This document shows positions 25,333 through 35,044 of a stretch of 64,000 nucleotides of DNA, one piece after another (within the stretch, counting starts at the first letter, position 1; every line of letters begins with the position of its first letter). Under the pieces are notes generated by a model. The model was not told the DNA's origin. It searched no databases and saw only the letters and a program-made list of their open reading frames with translations. The stretch comes from Vogesella aquatica (lineage in GTDB: Bacteria > Pseudomonadota > Gammaproteobacteria > Burkholderiales > Chromobacteriaceae): contig NZ_JAQQLF010000011.1 in assembly GCF_028548455.1 (NCBI RefSeq), forward strand, positions 1 through 64,000, read 5' to 3'. The position numbers were made by a program, and so were the translations under genes.

Positions 25333-27468
25333 ATGCTGACCGACATCGAAAAAAACCTGCTGCGCGACCACTATCGTGCCATCTCCGAAAACCTGCCCGG
25401 CTTCCGCCCGCGCGCGGCACAGCGCCGCATGCTGGCCGAAATCGCCAACGCCTTTGGCCGCTGCAGCATGCCGCCCGCCGATAGCGAACAAGCGCCGGAA
25501 GACAATAGTGGTGACAGTATCGTGGTAGTCGAGGGCCCTACCGGTGTCGGCAAAAGCCTGGCCTATTTGCTGGCCGGCGGCGTGATGGCCAAGTCACGCG
25601 GCAAGAAACTGGTGGTCACCAGTGCCACCATTGCCCTGCAAGAGCAGCTGGTGAACCGTGACTTGCCCTTTGTCATAGAAAAAAGCGGCCTGCCGCTGAC
25701 CTTTGCGCTAGCCAAAGGCCGCGGCCGCTACCTGTGCCCCTACCGCCTGTACCAATTGACAGCCGACACCGCCCAGGGCGAGCTGCTGGCCATGGACCCG
25801 AGCATGGCGCTGTGGGAGCGCAAACCCGAACAGGCAGAGATCGACGCCCTGCGCGAGCTGGCTGACGAGTTTTACTACCGCCGCTGGAATGGCGACCGCG
25901 ACACCTGGGCAGAAAACATCCCGGACGACCTGTGGCGCCGCGTCACCAACGACCGCCACGGTTGCCTGAAGGCCGGCTGCCCCAACCGCGCCGAGTGCCC
26001 GTTCTATCTGGCGCGCGACACGCTGGAAAACGTCGACGTAGTGGTGGCCAACCACGACCTGATGCTGGCCGATGTGTCCATGGGCGGCGGCGTGATTCTG
26101 CCCGCGCCGGAACAAAGCCTGTACTGCATCGACGAAGCACACCACCTGGCCAAAAAAGCGGTTAACCAGTTTGCTGCCGAGCACAGCCTGGCGCAGGCCA
26201 TGGCCTGGCTGGACAAAGTACCGGCGCTGGCTACGCGTGTGCAAACCCTGATCGACAAGCCCGAGCTGTGCGCCAACGCCATGGATGCCGCTGGCGCCTG
26301 CATGGAAAGCCTCACCGAATGGCTGTGGCTGCTGCAGGGCGTGACCGAGCTGGAGGCCAATAGCGACAACCTGGAACCCAGCTGGCTGGTGGAGGACGGC
26401 GTGCTGCCAGAGCACATGAAGATTCCTGCGGCCAACATGGCCCTGTCGGCGCGTGCACTGTACAAGAACCTTACCGGTATGGCCGACGCCATCGGCGCGC
26501 TGCGCAAGGACAAACAGCAAGACGCTGTGCTGCTGGACAAGCTGAACGCCGACGCCGGTTTTTTTGTCGGCAAGGTCGAGCCGCTGGTGGCACTGTGGGA
26601 CCTGTACGAGCGCGAGCCGGACGAAAACGCGCCGCCAATCGCCAAATGGGTGACCCGCCGCGCCGACGGCAAGGGCGACTACATTTTCTCTGCATCACCC
26701 GTAAGCGCTGCCGGTAGCCTGGCGGCCAACCTGTGGCGGCGCGCGTCCGGCGCCCTGCTGACCTCGGCCACGCTACGCTCGCTGGGCAATTTCGACTTGT
26801 TGCTATCGCAGACCGGCCTGAAATGGCTGCCCGATGTGCAATGCGTGGCGCTGGATTCGCCATTCAATTTCAGTGAACAAGGCGAACTCTATCTGCCGCC
26901 GCTACACGCCACGCCCAAAGACCCGGCTGCGCATACGCGCGAAATCATCGACTGGCTACCGCGCCTGGTAGACCTGTCCCAGCCGCTGGGTACGCTGGTG
27001 TTGTTTACCTCGCGCCGCCAGATGCAGGAAGTGGCCGAAGGCATCCCCGCCGAGCTGCGCCAGTGCGTGCAAATGCAGGGCGAGCTGCCCAAGGCGGTGC
27101 TGCTGGCCAACCACTACGCCGCACTGAAAGAACAGCGCCCCAGCGTGCTGTTCGGCCTGGATTCGTTCTCGGAAGGGCTGGACCTGCCGGGCGAAGCTTG
27201 CGTGCACGTGATTATTGCCAAGCTGCCGTTTGCCATGCCGGACGACCCGGTTGGCCGCACCCTGTCGCGCTGGATCGAAAAGCGCGGTGGCAACCCGTTT
27301 ATCGAGCTAACCGTGCCGGAGGCGTCGATCAAGCTGGTACAGGCCGTAGGCCGCCTGATCCGCACCGAAAGCGACTATGGCCGCGTGACCATCCTGGACA
27401 ACCGCATTGTGCGCCAGCAATACGGCAAACGCCTGCTGGCATCACTGCCAGCTTTCCGCCGGCTTTGA
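25333..27468 (+). CDS. dinG: DinG-type ATP-dependent DNA helicase with iron-sulfur cluster
   Basis: A 711-residue superfamily 2 helicase of the XPD/DinG group. Walker A is GPTGVGKS (68-75) and the DEAH box is D267-EAH. Four cysteines suited to a 4Fe-4S cluster (C135, C211, C216, C222) lie between them. The C-terminal part has the expected motifs LFGLDSFSEGLDLPG and QAVGRLIR. DinG unwinds DNA 5' to 3' and resolves R-loops and replication blocks. Two close ATG codons exist (25324, 25333); MLTDIEKN was preferred. It diverges from the decarboxylase gene. Confidence 0.93.
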   Translation: MLTDIEKNLLRDHYRAISENLPGFRPRAAQRRMLAEIANAFGRCSMPPADSEQAPEDNSGDSIVVVEGPTGVGKSLAYLLAGGVMAKSRGKKLVVTSATIALQEQLVNRDLPFVIEKSGLPLTFALAKGRGRYLCPYRLYQLTADTAQGELLAMDPSMALWERKPEQAEIDALRELADEFYYRRWNGDRDTWAENIPDDLWRRVTNDRHGCLKAGCPNRAECPFYLARDTLENVDVVVANHDLMLADVSMGGGVILPAPEQSLYCIDEAHHLAKKAVNQFAAEHSLAQAMAWLDKVPALATRVQTLIDKPELCANAMDAAGACMESLTEWLWLLQGVTELEANSDNLEPSWLVEDGVLPEHMKIPAANMALSARALYKNLTGMADAIGALRKDKQQDAVLLDKLNADAGFFVGKVEPLVALWDLYEREPDENAPPIAKWVTRRADGKGDYIFSASPVSAAGSLAANLWRRASGALLTSATLRSLGNFDLLLSQTGLKWLPDVQCVALDSPFNFSEQGELYLPPLHATPKDPAAHTREIIDWLPRLVDLSQPLGTLVLFTSRRQMQEVAEGIPAELRQCVQMQGELPKAVLLANHYAALKEQRPSVLFGLDSFSEGLDLPGEACVHVIIAKLPFAMPDDPVGRTLSRWIEKRGGNPFIELTVPEASIKLVQAVGRLIRTESDYGRVTILDNRIVRQQYGKRLLASLPAFRRL

Positions 27469-27638
27469 CATTGGGGAAAACCGCCGCCGCAACAATATGG
27501 CTAAAACGTGATGTGAAATCGTTTTTAGGCTAGAATTAGGGTCAACCCGAATGACCTGCCAGGCAATACATGCCTTATTCGATAAAACAGGCGGCGGGCT
27601 GAGACCACACCCACAAGAACAAGCGCCCCGGTTAAGCC

Positions 27639-27953
27639 ATGATCTGCAACCCGTATGAAATCGTAATACAAGGCCTCACATCTGAAGGCCGTACCTTCCG
27701 CCCCAGTGACTGGGCCGAGCGCCTGGCCGGTATTCTGGCGTCGTTCGGCGACGATCAGAAACTGGCCTACCACCAGTTCGTGCGCCCCATGATGCTGGAC
27801 AATGTCCGCTGCGTAGCGGTGGACAAAAAGCTGGAAAAAATCCAGCCCGCGGTTTATCGCTTCCTGATGGACTTCGCCAAAGACAACGATCTGCGTATTG
27901 TGGACTGCCGCACCTTGATCGACGAAGTCTACCCCAACCAGTTTCTGGCCTGA
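27639..27953 (+). CDS. DUF3579 family protein
   Basis: A 104-residue cytoplasmic protein beginning MICNPYEIVIQGLTSEGRTF, with the RPSDWAERLAGILASFG helix and VRPMMLDNVRCVAVDKKLE that characterise DUF3579, a small family of Betaproteobacteria. A structure is known for a member, but no function. It lies alone between dinG and a porin gene. Confidence 0.85.
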   Translation: MICNPYEIVIQGLTSEGRTFRPSDWAERLAGILASFGDDQKLAYHQFVRPMMLDNVRCVAVDKKLEKIQPAVYRFLMDFAKDNDLRIVDCRTLIDEVYPNQFLA

Positions 27954-27967
27954 TTGATTCAGATTAA
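27954..27967 (+). promoter_or_regulatory. Weak FNR-like site upstream of the porin gene
   Basis: TTGATTCAGATTAA matches TTGAT-N4-ATCAA at all but one position. It lies 110 nt before the porin start, straddling the end of the DUF3579 gene. One mismatch makes chance likely. Confidence 0.25.
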
Positions 27968-28076
27968 CTGAACATTAATCAGGCTGTCACAGCACACTCA
28001 TTGCAGTGCAACATTTGACCAGCACAATTGCCCCGTTTTCAAAAAACACCCGACACACGGGAAAACGGAGCATCAA

Positions 28077-29204
28077 ATGCAAAAGAAACTGCTTGCCAGC
28101 CTGGTTACTCTCTCCCTTACCTCTTTCGCCGCCCACGCCGAAATCACCTGGTACGGCTTCCTGAGCGCAGGTGTTGAATCGGTTAAAGCATCGGGCAATG
28201 GCGACTTCAAGAAAGACGTACCGTCCACCGGCCGCGTGACCGACCAAAGCTCCCGCTTGGGCGTAAAAGGTTCGACCAAAGTAGAAGACGACGTTACCGT
28301 ATACGGCCAGATCGAGACCAGCCTGCGTGGCTTCGACCAGACCGGCACCAATGACAAGGGCGAGACCGCCACGCTGGCCAGCCGCAACTCCTTCGTAGGC
28401 ATCGGTGGCAACTTCGGTAAATTCGAACTGGGCCAGAAAGACTCGGCTTACAAAGCGCTGACCGACATCGGCCTGGACGCCATGTCCAACACCACTGCCA
28501 GCAGCCACGGCAGCAGCAACACCTTCTCGCGCGGCGAAGCACGTCTGAAAAACAGCGTGCACTACCTGTCGCCAAACCTGTCCGGCTTTGACCTGGGCGC
28601 ATCTTATGGCTTTGACGAAGCCCGCACCCTGGCTGCCAACGGCACCCGCCAGAAAAACGACCGCTTCTCGCTGGCTGGCAAATACAAGGCAGAAGCCCTG
28701 CAAGTGGCCGCCGGCTATGACCGCCAAGGCAGCAAGAACGACAGCGGCAACACTGCAAAAGAGCTGAACAGCACCGTTTACACCAAACTGGTCGCCAGCT
28801 ACACCCTGCCAGGCGGCACCTTCATTGGCGCTGGCATCGAACAGGCCAAGATGGACTACGCCACTGGCAAAGACCCGAAACAGACCGCTACCACGCTGAC
28901 ACTGGGCCAGACTATCGGCAAAACTACCCTGCGCGCGTCGTACAGCACCCTGGGCGCCCTGAAAAACACCCGTAGCGGCAATGACAGCGACTACAAAGCC
29001 AAGCAGTGGGTGATCGGCGCAACGTACGACATCTACAAGCAAACCCAGCTGTACGCCTACGCTACCAAGATCAAGAACGAAAAATCGCAGAACGCCAACC
29101 TGGGCAACCCGGTATACGACACCGGCCTGGGCACCAGCGCTGCCAGCCTGACCAAGGGCAACGACCCGCAAGCCTTCGGCGCCGGCATTCGTTACACCTT
29201 CTAA
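28077..29204 (+). CDS. Gram-negative porin (betaproteobacterial OmpC/PorA-like)
   Basis: A 375-residue outer-membrane protein. The signal peptide MQKKLLASLVTLSLTSFAAHA is followed by EITWYGFLSAGVES, typical of trimeric 16-strand porins of Neisseriales and Burkholderiales. Alternating beta strands run through to the C-terminal phenylalanine (GIRYTF), the outer-membrane insertion signal. SSRLGVKGSTKVEDDVTVYGQIE is the usual second-strand signature. It should form a general diffusion channel. The gene is monocistronic with its own strong terminator. Confidence 0.92.
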   Translation: MQKKLLASLVTLSLTSFAAHAEITWYGFLSAGVESVKASGNGDFKKDVPSTGRVTDQSSRLGVKGSTKVEDDVTVYGQIETSLRGFDQTGTNDKGETATLASRNSFVGIGGNFGKFELGQKDSAYKALTDIGLDAMSNTTASSHGSSNTFSRGEARLKNSVHYLSPNLSGFDLGASYGFDEARTLAANGTRQKNDRFSLAGKYKAEALQVAAGYDRQGSKNDSGNTAKELNSTVYTKLVASYTLPGGTFIGAGIEQAKMDYATGKDPKQTATTLTLGQTIGKTTLRASYSTLGALKNTRSGNDSDYKAKQWVIGATYDIYKQTQLYAYATKIKNEKSQNANLGNPVYDTGLGTSAASLTKGNDPQAFGAGIRYTF

Positions 29205-29231
29205 TCCAGCTTGTTTCGATCCATATCACCA

Positions 29232-29258
29232 GCGGGCACTTCGGTGCCCGCTTTTTAT
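29232..29258 (+). terminator. Terminator of the porin gene
   Basis: GCGGGCAC-ttcg-GTGCCCGC followed by TTTTTATT; the UUCG tetraloop makes a very stable hairpin. Confidence 0.92.
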
Positions 29259-29340
29259 TACCGCGCGCACAGCAGCACCCGTTTAGCGGCAGGATTTGCT
29301 AACATACTGCGTTGACACATCAAATGACCCCACCCCAGCA

Positions 29341-30141
29341 ATGTCCATTGTTATCAAAAACCAGCAAGACATCGAAAAAATGCGCATCGCCGGCCGCCTG
29401 GCTGCCGAAGTGCTGGACTACATTACCCCGTTTGTTAAACCGGGCGTGACCACCGAAGAGCTGGACAAGCTCTGCCATGACTACATGGTGAATGTACAGG
29501 ATACGATTCCGGCACCGCTGAACTACGCACCGGATGGCACCAACCCTTATCCGAAATCCATCTGCACCTCGATCAACCACGTGATTTGCCATGGCATTCC
29601 CGATAACAAGCCGCTGAAAAAAGGCGACATCGTGAACCTGGACATCACTGTGATCAAGGATGGCTACCACGGCGACAACAGCCGCATGTACTACGTGGGC
29701 GAAGTCAGTGAATTTGCCCGCCGCCTGTGCAAGGTCACCTACGAGTGCATGTGGAAAGGCATCGAGAAGGTAAAACCGGGCGCCCACCTGGGCGATATCG
29801 GCTACGCCATCCAGCGCCACGCCGAAGCGGCCGGCTATAGCGTGGTACACGAGTTCTGTGGCCACGGCATTGGCACCAAATTCCACGAAGAGCCGCAGGT
29901 ACTGCACTACGGCCAGCCTGGCACCGGCCTGGAAATCAAGGAAGGCATGATTTTCACCATCGAGCCGATGATCAACCAGGGCAAACGCCACCTGCGCCTG
30001 CTGGCCGACGGCTGGACCGTGGTCACCAAAGACCGTAGCCTGTCCGCGCAGTGGGAGCACACCATTCTGGTGACCGCTACCGGCTATGAGATCCTGACCA
30101 CCTCGGACGGCACGCCACCCAAACCGGTGTGGAAGCAATAA
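29341..30141 (+). CDS. map: Type I methionine aminopeptidase
   Basis: A 266-residue cytoplasmic metalloprotease that removes initiator methionine. All five metal ligands are in place: D101, D112, H175, E208 and E239, within NLDITVIKDGYHGDNS, HGIGTKFHE, FTIEPM and QWEHT. The size and N-terminus fit type I bacterial enzymes. Start MSIVIKN; a longer frame at 29296 runs into the promoter region. Usually map lies by rpsB/tsf; here it stands alone between a porin and prmB, so a second map elsewhere is possible. Confidence 0.95.
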   Translation: MSIVIKNQQDIEKMRIAGRLAAEVLDYITPFVKPGVTTEELDKLCHDYMVNVQDTIPAPLNYAPDGTNPYPKSICTSINHVICHGIPDNKPLKKGDIVNLDITVIKDGYHGDNSRMYYVGEVSEFARRLCKVTYECMWKGIEKVKPGAHLGDIGYAIQRHAEAAGYSVVHEFCGHGIGTKFHEEPQVLHYGQPGTGLEIKEGMIFTIEPMINQGKRHLRLLADGWTVVTKDRSLSAQWEHTILVTATGYEILTTSDGTPPKPVWKQ

Positions 30142-30159
30142 GCCGCCACGGCACCATGC

Positions 30160-30188
30160 AAAACCCCGCTACGCGTAGCGGGGTTTTT
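30160..30188. terminator. Bidirectional terminator between map and prmB
   Basis: AAACCCCGCTACG and CGTAGCGGGGTTT are perfect arms with A and T tails, serving both convergent genes. Confidence 0.9.
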
Positions 30189-30193
30189 GTTTT

Positions 30194-30205
30194 GCGGCCA
30201 ACCTT
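30194..30205 (+). repeat. Single copy of the 12-nt word GCGGCCAACCTT
   Basis: Exact copy between map and prmB, next to the shared terminator. Confidence 0.8.
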
Positions 30206-30214
30206 GCGGGCAGC

Positions 30215-31159
30215 TTAGAAGTCGTCGTCAGCAAAGTCGTCGTCGTTCATCGGGTCGCCCATGCCGGCAGCCACCAGGTCTTCACGTGTCAGCAAGAACA
30301 CAAAGCCATCACCGCTTTGCGTTTCCATCCACATGAACGGCAGGCTCGGGTAGGAGGCCTCCAGCACGTCGCGGTTATGGCCGATCTCGACCAGCAGCAC
30401 GCCGCCCGGGGTCAGCAGTCGCGCCGCGTTTTGCAGAATCACGTGGGTAGCATCCAGACCATCCTCACCCGAACCCAGCGCCAGCTCCGGCTCGTGCAGG
30501 TATTCCTGCGGCAGCGCTTCTACCGACGGCGCATCCACATAAGGCGGGTTGGAGATGATCAGGTCGTACGGCTCTTCCAGACCTTCCACCAGGTCGCTGT
30601 GGATCAGCTGGATACGCTCTTCCAGGCCGTAATTCTGGATATTGATGCTGGCCACTTCCAGTGCGTCCAGCGAAATATCCACCGCATCGATCTCGGCATC
30701 CGGGTAGTGGTGCGCCAGCTGGATAGCCAGGCAGCCGGAACCGGTACACAGGTCCAGTGCACGGTGAACCAGCTCCGGGTGCTCGATCCACGGTGCCAGC
30801 GGCTCGCCCATCAGCTCGTAGATGAAGCTGCGCGGCACGATCACGCGCTCATCCACGTAGAAATTGAATTCGCCCTGCCAGGCTTCGTTGGTCAGGTAGG
30901 CCACCGGCACGCGCTCTTCGGCGCGGCGCTGGATGCGGCCAACTACGTCTTGCACTTCCGACGGCAGCAAGCGGGCATCCAGATACGGCTCCAGCTGCTG
31001 GATAGGCAGCTGCAACGTAGACAGAATCAGGTAGGCCGCTTCGTCGTAGGCGTTGCTGGTGCCATGGCCATAAGTCAGCTCGGCTTCATTAAAACGCGAC
31101 ACGGCAAAGCGCAGCAGGTCGCGTACGGTGTGGAAAGTACTGGCGGCTTCAGCGTACAT
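30215..31159 (-). CDS. prmB: Ribosomal protein uL3 glutamine methyltransferase
   Basis: A 314-residue SAM-dependent methyltransferase. The SAM loop is DLCTGSGCLAI (137-146) and the catalytic NPPY tetrapeptide is at 204-207, the signature of glutamine/asparagine N5-methyltransferases. VPVAYLTNEAWQGEFNFYVD and the acidic tail NDDDFADDDF match PrmB rather than PrmC. It methylates ribosomal protein L3 during 50S assembly. The start MYAEAAS has AAAGGACACCC upstream on the mRNA; the longer frame lacks a ribosome site. It follows the phosphomannomutase gene on the same strand, with a hairpin made of two uptake-like words between them. Confidence 0.92.
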   Translation of the reverse strand: MYAEAASTFHTVRDLLRFAVSRFNEAELTYGHGTSNAYDEAAYLILSTLQLPIQQLEPYLDARLLPSEVQDVVGRIQRRAEERVPVAYLTNEAWQGEFNFYVDERVIVPRSFIYELMGEPLAPWIEHPELVHRALDLCTGSGCLAIQLAHHYPDAEIDAVDISLDALEVASINIQNYGLEERIQLIHSDLVEGLEEPYDLIISNPPYVDAPSVEALPQEYLHEPELALGSGEDGLDATHVILQNAARLLTPGGVLLVEIGHNRDVLEASYPSLPFMWMETQSGDGFVFLLTREDLVAAGMGDPMNDDDFADDDF

Positions 31160-31206
31160 CGGGTGTCCTTTCTGTTCGGCAGTGCCTAGCTGGCACCACC
31201 CATGAT

Positions 31207-31232
31207 AAAAGGTTGGCCGCAGCCAACCTTTG
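31207..31232. terminator. Terminator made of inverted uptake-like words
   Basis: AAGGTTGGC (31209-31217) and GCCAACCTT (31222-31230) form a 9-bp stem with the loop CGCA, with A and T residues on the flanks. The left arm plus loop is an exact AAGGTTGGCCGC. It lies after the phosphomannomutase gene and may separate it from prmB. Confidence 0.75.
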
Positions 31233-31283
31233 GTCTTGTTCATGCATGCCCGGGGGCAATCGCGGCTAGGCCGCGATTATCGC

Positions 31284-32657
31284 CTAGAACGGCAGTGTTG
31301 CGCTGGTTTCCTGCGCCAGAACACGACGGAAATCGTTCTGGATGCGCGTCAGCGCCGCTTCGTTGTCGGCTTCGAAGCGCAACACGATCACCGGCGTGGT
31401 ATTGGAAGCACGCATCAGGCCAAAGCCGTCGGCGTACTCTACCCGCAGGCCATCGATGGTGATGATGTCCTGCGCGCCGTCAAACCGGGCCGTTTCCTGC
31501 AGCTTGGCGATCAGGCTATGGTTTTCGCCCTCGGCGGTCTTCAGGTTCAGCTCGGGGGTGGACAGCGCGTTAGGCAGCGCATTCAGCACCGCGGACGGGT
31601 CGGCCACCTTGGACAGAATCTCCAGCAGGCGCGCGCCGGTATACAGGCCATCGTCAAAACCGTACCAACGCTCCTTGAAGAACACGTGGCCGGACATTTC
31701 ACCCGCCATGCCGGCATCGGGGTTGGCCTTGAGGGCGGCTTTCATGAAGCTGTGGCCGGTGCGGTTGATCATCGGCACGCCACCGGCAGCCTGGATGGCC
31801 GGGGCCAGCAAACGGGTGCACTTCACGTCGTAGATGATCTTGGCGCCGGGCTGGCGGCTGAGTACGTCCTGGGCAAACAGCATCAGCTGGCGGTCTGGCC
31901 AGATGATGTTGCCGTCTTTGGTCACCACGCCCAGGCGGTCACCATCGCCATCAAATGCCAGGCCGATTTCCGCGTCGGTTTGCTGCAGGGCGCGGATCAC
32001 GTCTTGCAGATTCTCCGGCTTGGCCGGGTCCGGGTGATGATTGGGGAAGTGGCCGTCTACTTCGCAGAACAGCTCGTGAACCTCGCAACCCAGGTCTTTG
32101 AACAGGCGCGGGGCAAAGTCGCCCGGCACACCGTTGCCGCAGTCCACAATCACCTTCATCGGGCGCGCCAGCTTGATGTCGCCGATGATGCGCTGGTGGT
32201 AGGCCTCGGCAATATCGTGCGTACGGTAAGTGCCCTCGCCTTCGGCGAAATCGTTATTCACGATACGCTGGTACAGGGTCTGGATCCAGTCGCCGGCCAG
32301 CGTGTCGCCGTCCAGCATCATCTTGAAGCCGTTGTAGTCCGGCGGGTTGTGGCTACCGGTTACCATCACGCCAGAGAAGGTCTCCAGCTGGTAAGCGGCA
32401 AAGTACAGCATCGGCGTGGCCACGCGGCCAACGTCGATTACGTCCACACCGGCAGCGCGGATACCATCAGACAGGCGGCCGGACAGCTCCGGGCCGGACA
32501 GGCGGCCATCGCGGCCGATACAGATAGCGGATACATTGCGCAGGCGTGCTTCACTGCCAATGGCGCGACCAATCAGGAAGGCAGCGTCGGCCGTGAGTGT
32601 GTCACCGACTACGCCACGGATATCGTAAGCTTTGAAAATGGATTGAGCGATTGTCAT
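31284..32657 (-). CDS. Phosphomannomutase/phosphoglucomutase
   Basis: A 457-residue alpha-D-phosphohexomutase. The catalytic phosphoserine S102 is in VTGSHNPPDYNG, the metal-binding DGDGDRLG follows, and the C-terminal phosphate-binding domain has GLMRASNTTPVIVLRFEA. YDIRGVVGDTLTADAAF at the N-terminus resembles Pseudomonas AlgC, a dual mannose/glucose enzyme that supplies lipopolysaccharide and exopolysaccharide precursors. The start MTIAQSIF was chosen because the longer frame has no family resemblance. It follows trpD by 63 nt, so the trp genes and this gene may be one transcript. Confidence 0.9.
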   Translation of the reverse strand: MTIAQSIFKAYDIRGVVGDTLTADAAFLIGRAIGSEARLRNVSAICIGRDGRLSGPELSGRLSDGIRAAGVDVIDVGRVATPMLYFAAYQLETFSGVMVTGSHNPPDYNGFKMMLDGDTLAGDWIQTLYQRIVNNDFAEGEGTYRTHDIAEAYHQRIIGDIKLARPMKVIVDCGNGVPGDFAPRLFKDLGCEVHELFCEVDGHFPNHHPDPAKPENLQDVIRALQQTDAEIGLAFDGDGDRLGVVTKDGNIIWPDRQLMLFAQDVLSRQPGAKIIYDVKCTRLLAPAIQAAGGVPMINRTGHSFMKAALKANPDAGMAGEMSGHVFFKERWYGFDDGLYTGARLLEILSKVADPSAVLNALPNALSTPELNLKTAEGENHSLIAKLQETARFDGAQDIITIDGLRVEYADGFGLMRASNTTPVIVLRFEADNEAALTRIQNDFRRVLAQETSATLPF

Positions 32658-32720
32658 GAAAGTAATGGCATCAAGGAAGAGGGTTGGCCGCAAGCACCGG
32701 ACCGCCGCTTGCGGATGGCA

Positions 32721-33746
32721 TTAGCCGATATTCTGGCTGAGCGTCACCAGCGCGTCGAGCTTGGCACGCGCTGCGCCGCTATCGATGACAGCAGCGGCAG
32801 CCAGCACGCCATCGGCCAGGGTAGCCGCCACACCCGCGGTATAGATGGCTGCGCCGGCATTCAGCAGCACGATATCGCGCGCCGGGCCGTGCTCGCCGGC
32901 CAGCACGCCCAGCAGAAACTGCCGGGATGCCTCGGCACTCTCGGCACGGATAGCCGCTAGCGGCGCCGGCGCCAGACCAAAGTCGGCCGGGTTCAGCGTG
33001 TAGTCCAGAATCACGCCGTCTTTCAGCTCCGCCACATAGGTATCGCCGGACAAGGTAATTTCATCCAGGCCATCACTGCCGTGCACGATCATCACGTGCT
33101 CGCTGCCCAGCTGGCGCAGTACCCGCGCCTGGATACCTACCAGGTCGGGGTGGAACACCCCCATCACCTGGTTGGGTGCGCCGGCCGGGTTGGTCAGCGG
33201 GCCCAGGATATTGAAGATGGTGCGTACGCCCAGCTCCTTGCGCACCGGTGCCACGTACTTCATCGCCGTATGGTGGTTGGGCGCAAACATGAAACCCACA
33301 CCGATCTGGTCGATACAGCGCGCCACACCGGCCGCGTCCAGCGCCAGATTGACGCCTAGCGCTTCCAGCACGTCGGCACTGCCGGAGCTGGACGATACCG
33401 AGCGCCCGCCATGCTTGGCCACACGGGCGCCGGCGGCCGCGCTGACAAAAGCGGCGGTGGTGGAAATATTGAAAGTATGGCTCTTGTCGCCACCGGTGCC
33501 ACAGGTATCCACCAGGTGGTCACGCTGGCTTACCGGCACCGGCGTGGCGAACTCGCGCATCACCTGCGCTGCAGCCGCAATTTCCAGCACACTCTCGGTC
33601 TTGACGCGCAAGCCGATCAGGATGGCGGCAATCAGTGATGGCGGGACTTCGCCACGCATGATCTGGCGCATCAGGTCCAGCATTTCGTCGTGAAACAGTT
33701 CGTTCTGGTCGATCAGGCGGTTCAGCGCGGCCTGCGGTGTGATCAT
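32721..33746 (-). CDS. trpD: Anthranilate phosphoribosyltransferase
   Basis: A 341-residue enzyme transferring phosphoribose from PRPP to anthranilate, the second step of tryptophan synthesis. The PRPP-binding loop is C82[11 protein letters not shown] with the following [15 protein letters not shown] segment, both diagnostic. Length is normal. It is 31 nt downstream of trpG. In many Proteobacteria trpC follows; here the next gene is a phosphomannomutase and trpC is absent from the window, as is trpE. Confidence 0.96.
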   Translation of the reverse strand: MITPQAALNRLIDQNELFHDEMLDLMRQIMRGEVPPSLIAAILIGLRVKTESVLEIAAAAQVMREFATPVPVSQRDHLVDTCGTGGDKSHTFNISTTAAFVSAAAGARVAKHGGRSVSSSSGSADVLEALGVNLALDAAGVARCIDQIGVGFMFAPNHHTAMKYVAPVRKELGVRTIFNILGPLTNPAGAPNQVMGVFHPDLVGIQARVLRQLGSEHVMIVHGSDGLDEITLSGDTYVAELKDGVILDYTLNPADFGLAPAPLAAIRAESAEASRQFLLGVLAGEHGPARDIVLLNAGAAIYTAGVAATLADGVLAAAAVIDSGAARAKLDALVTLSQNIG

Positions 33747-33777
33747 GCATTCTCTCCGGCAATAGGTCGTAAACGGC

Positions 33778-34347
33778 TCAGGCGAATTCGGTAAGGAAAT
33801 TCTGCAGCATCTGGTGGCCGTGCTCGGTCAGGATGGACTCGGGGTGGAACTGCACGCCCTCGATCGGCAGCGTTTTGTGACGCACACCCATGATCTCGCC
33901 GTCTTCGGTCCAGGCGGTGATTTCCAGACAGTCCGGCAGCGTTTCGCGCTCGATCACCAGCGAATGGTAGCGGGTACACGTTACCGGGTTCGGCAGATCC
34001 CGGAACATGCCCACATTATGGTGCGATACAGGCGACACCTTGCCATGCATCAATTGCTTGGCGTGAATGATCTTGCCGCCAAACGCCTGGCCGATACTCT
34101 GGTGCCCCAGACACACGCCCATGATGGGCAGCTTGCCGGCAAAGTGGTGGATGGCCGGCACCGAAATACCCGCCTCGTTCGGCGTGCAAGGCCCCGGCGA
34201 CAGCACCAGGTACTGCGGATTCAGCGTTTCGATTTCCTGCAGCGTGATTTCATCATTACGGAAAACCCTTACCTCTTGCCCCAGCTCGCCAAAGTACTGC
34301 ACCAGGTTGTAGGTAAAGGAATCGTAGTTATCAATCATTAATAGCAT
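33778..34347 (-). CDS. trpG: Anthranilate synthase component II (glutamine amidotransferase)
   Basis: A 189-residue class I glutamine amidotransferase. The nucleophile is the cysteine in GVCLGHQ (about residue 79) and the catalytic His/Glu pair is in QFHPES. The N-terminus [19 protein letters not shown] is shared by TrpG and PabA, which are often one bifunctional protein; the neighbouring trpD favours TrpG. It supplies ammonia to the synthase TrpE, not seen here. It is first in a trpG-trpD run on the minus strand. Confidence 0.94.
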   Translation of the reverse strand: MLLMIDNYDSFTYNLVQYFGELGQEVRVFRNDEITLQEIETLNPQYLVLSPGPCTPNEAGISVPAIHHFAGKLPIMGVCLGHQSIGQAFGGKIIHAKQLMHGKVSPVSHHNVGMFRDLPNPVTCTRYHSLVIERETLPDCLEITAWTEDGEIMGVRHKTLPIEGVQFHPESILTEHGHQMLQNFLTEFA

Positions 34348-35044
34348 GTTGGCTTTAAACCCTTATTTTGAAAGACCTCGCAATACCGCCACCTTTGGCG
34401 GCCGGCTCGCTGATATCCGCATTGATAGCTGACAGCCTTTACTACCGTGCCATCGAGTACCAGCCGCCATTGCGCCGTCCTGAAAATTTGTGCATTCCCA
34501 CCATACCACAAACTAGGTGCCTTTCATGAAACCCAGCCCGTTTAACCATGCCAGCCGGGCCGTATTTTCATTGCTGCCAGGCCGTACCCGCAGGCCGGGC
34601 CTAGCGACCATGCCAAGACAACAGCGCGGGCGCCGGCGGCGTTACCTACCTACAAAATGACCGCACCAGATCAATTGGTATCGATTTCAAACATTCAATT
34701 CAATTTGATTGCTCATGCAAAAAATCAAGCTCTTATTTTAAAGATAAATAGCCACCAACAAACAAAATGGCGCCATTTCTGCAAGCGGCAGCATTCAGCC
34801 AGAAAAAAACAAGCAAACAAGACATTTTATTGCATTCAATTGGCATTGTACCGGCTTGACATGCTGCAATGCAGCGCGACATTGGCATACCCCTGGCCGC
34901 GCGGTTTGACTGTCCGACAATGTATCCGCTATGTTCGGCCCGCTGTGCTCGGCAAGAGAGAAATTTGTCAGCCGAACCCCAGGACTGCACGCCGCCAGAA
35001 GCGCGCCCGGGTTCTCTTACCAAACACGCAAACCGGATGTTGAT
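34348..35044. other. Intergenic region between divergent trpG and the PAS-GGDEF gene
   Basis: About 700 nt. A hairpin CCGCCA/TGGCGG (34386-34401) lies upstream of trpG, but without a T run or an obvious leader peptide rich in Trp codons, so attenuation is not supported. The segment 34660-34860 is AT-rich and probably holds the rightward promoter. In-frame ORFs in this stretch look spurious. Confidence 0.4.

Noticed and set aside
27585-27640. Possible TPP riboswitch (GGGCTGAGACCACACCC) before the DUF3579 gene
   Set aside because: It has CTGAGA and ACCC, but lacks the GGGGTGC start and the CCTGATC end of the THI box, and the downstream gene has no thiamine link.
34348-34420. Trp attenuator upstream of trpG
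   Set aside because: A hairpin exists, but no leader peptide with Trp codons and no T run follow it.
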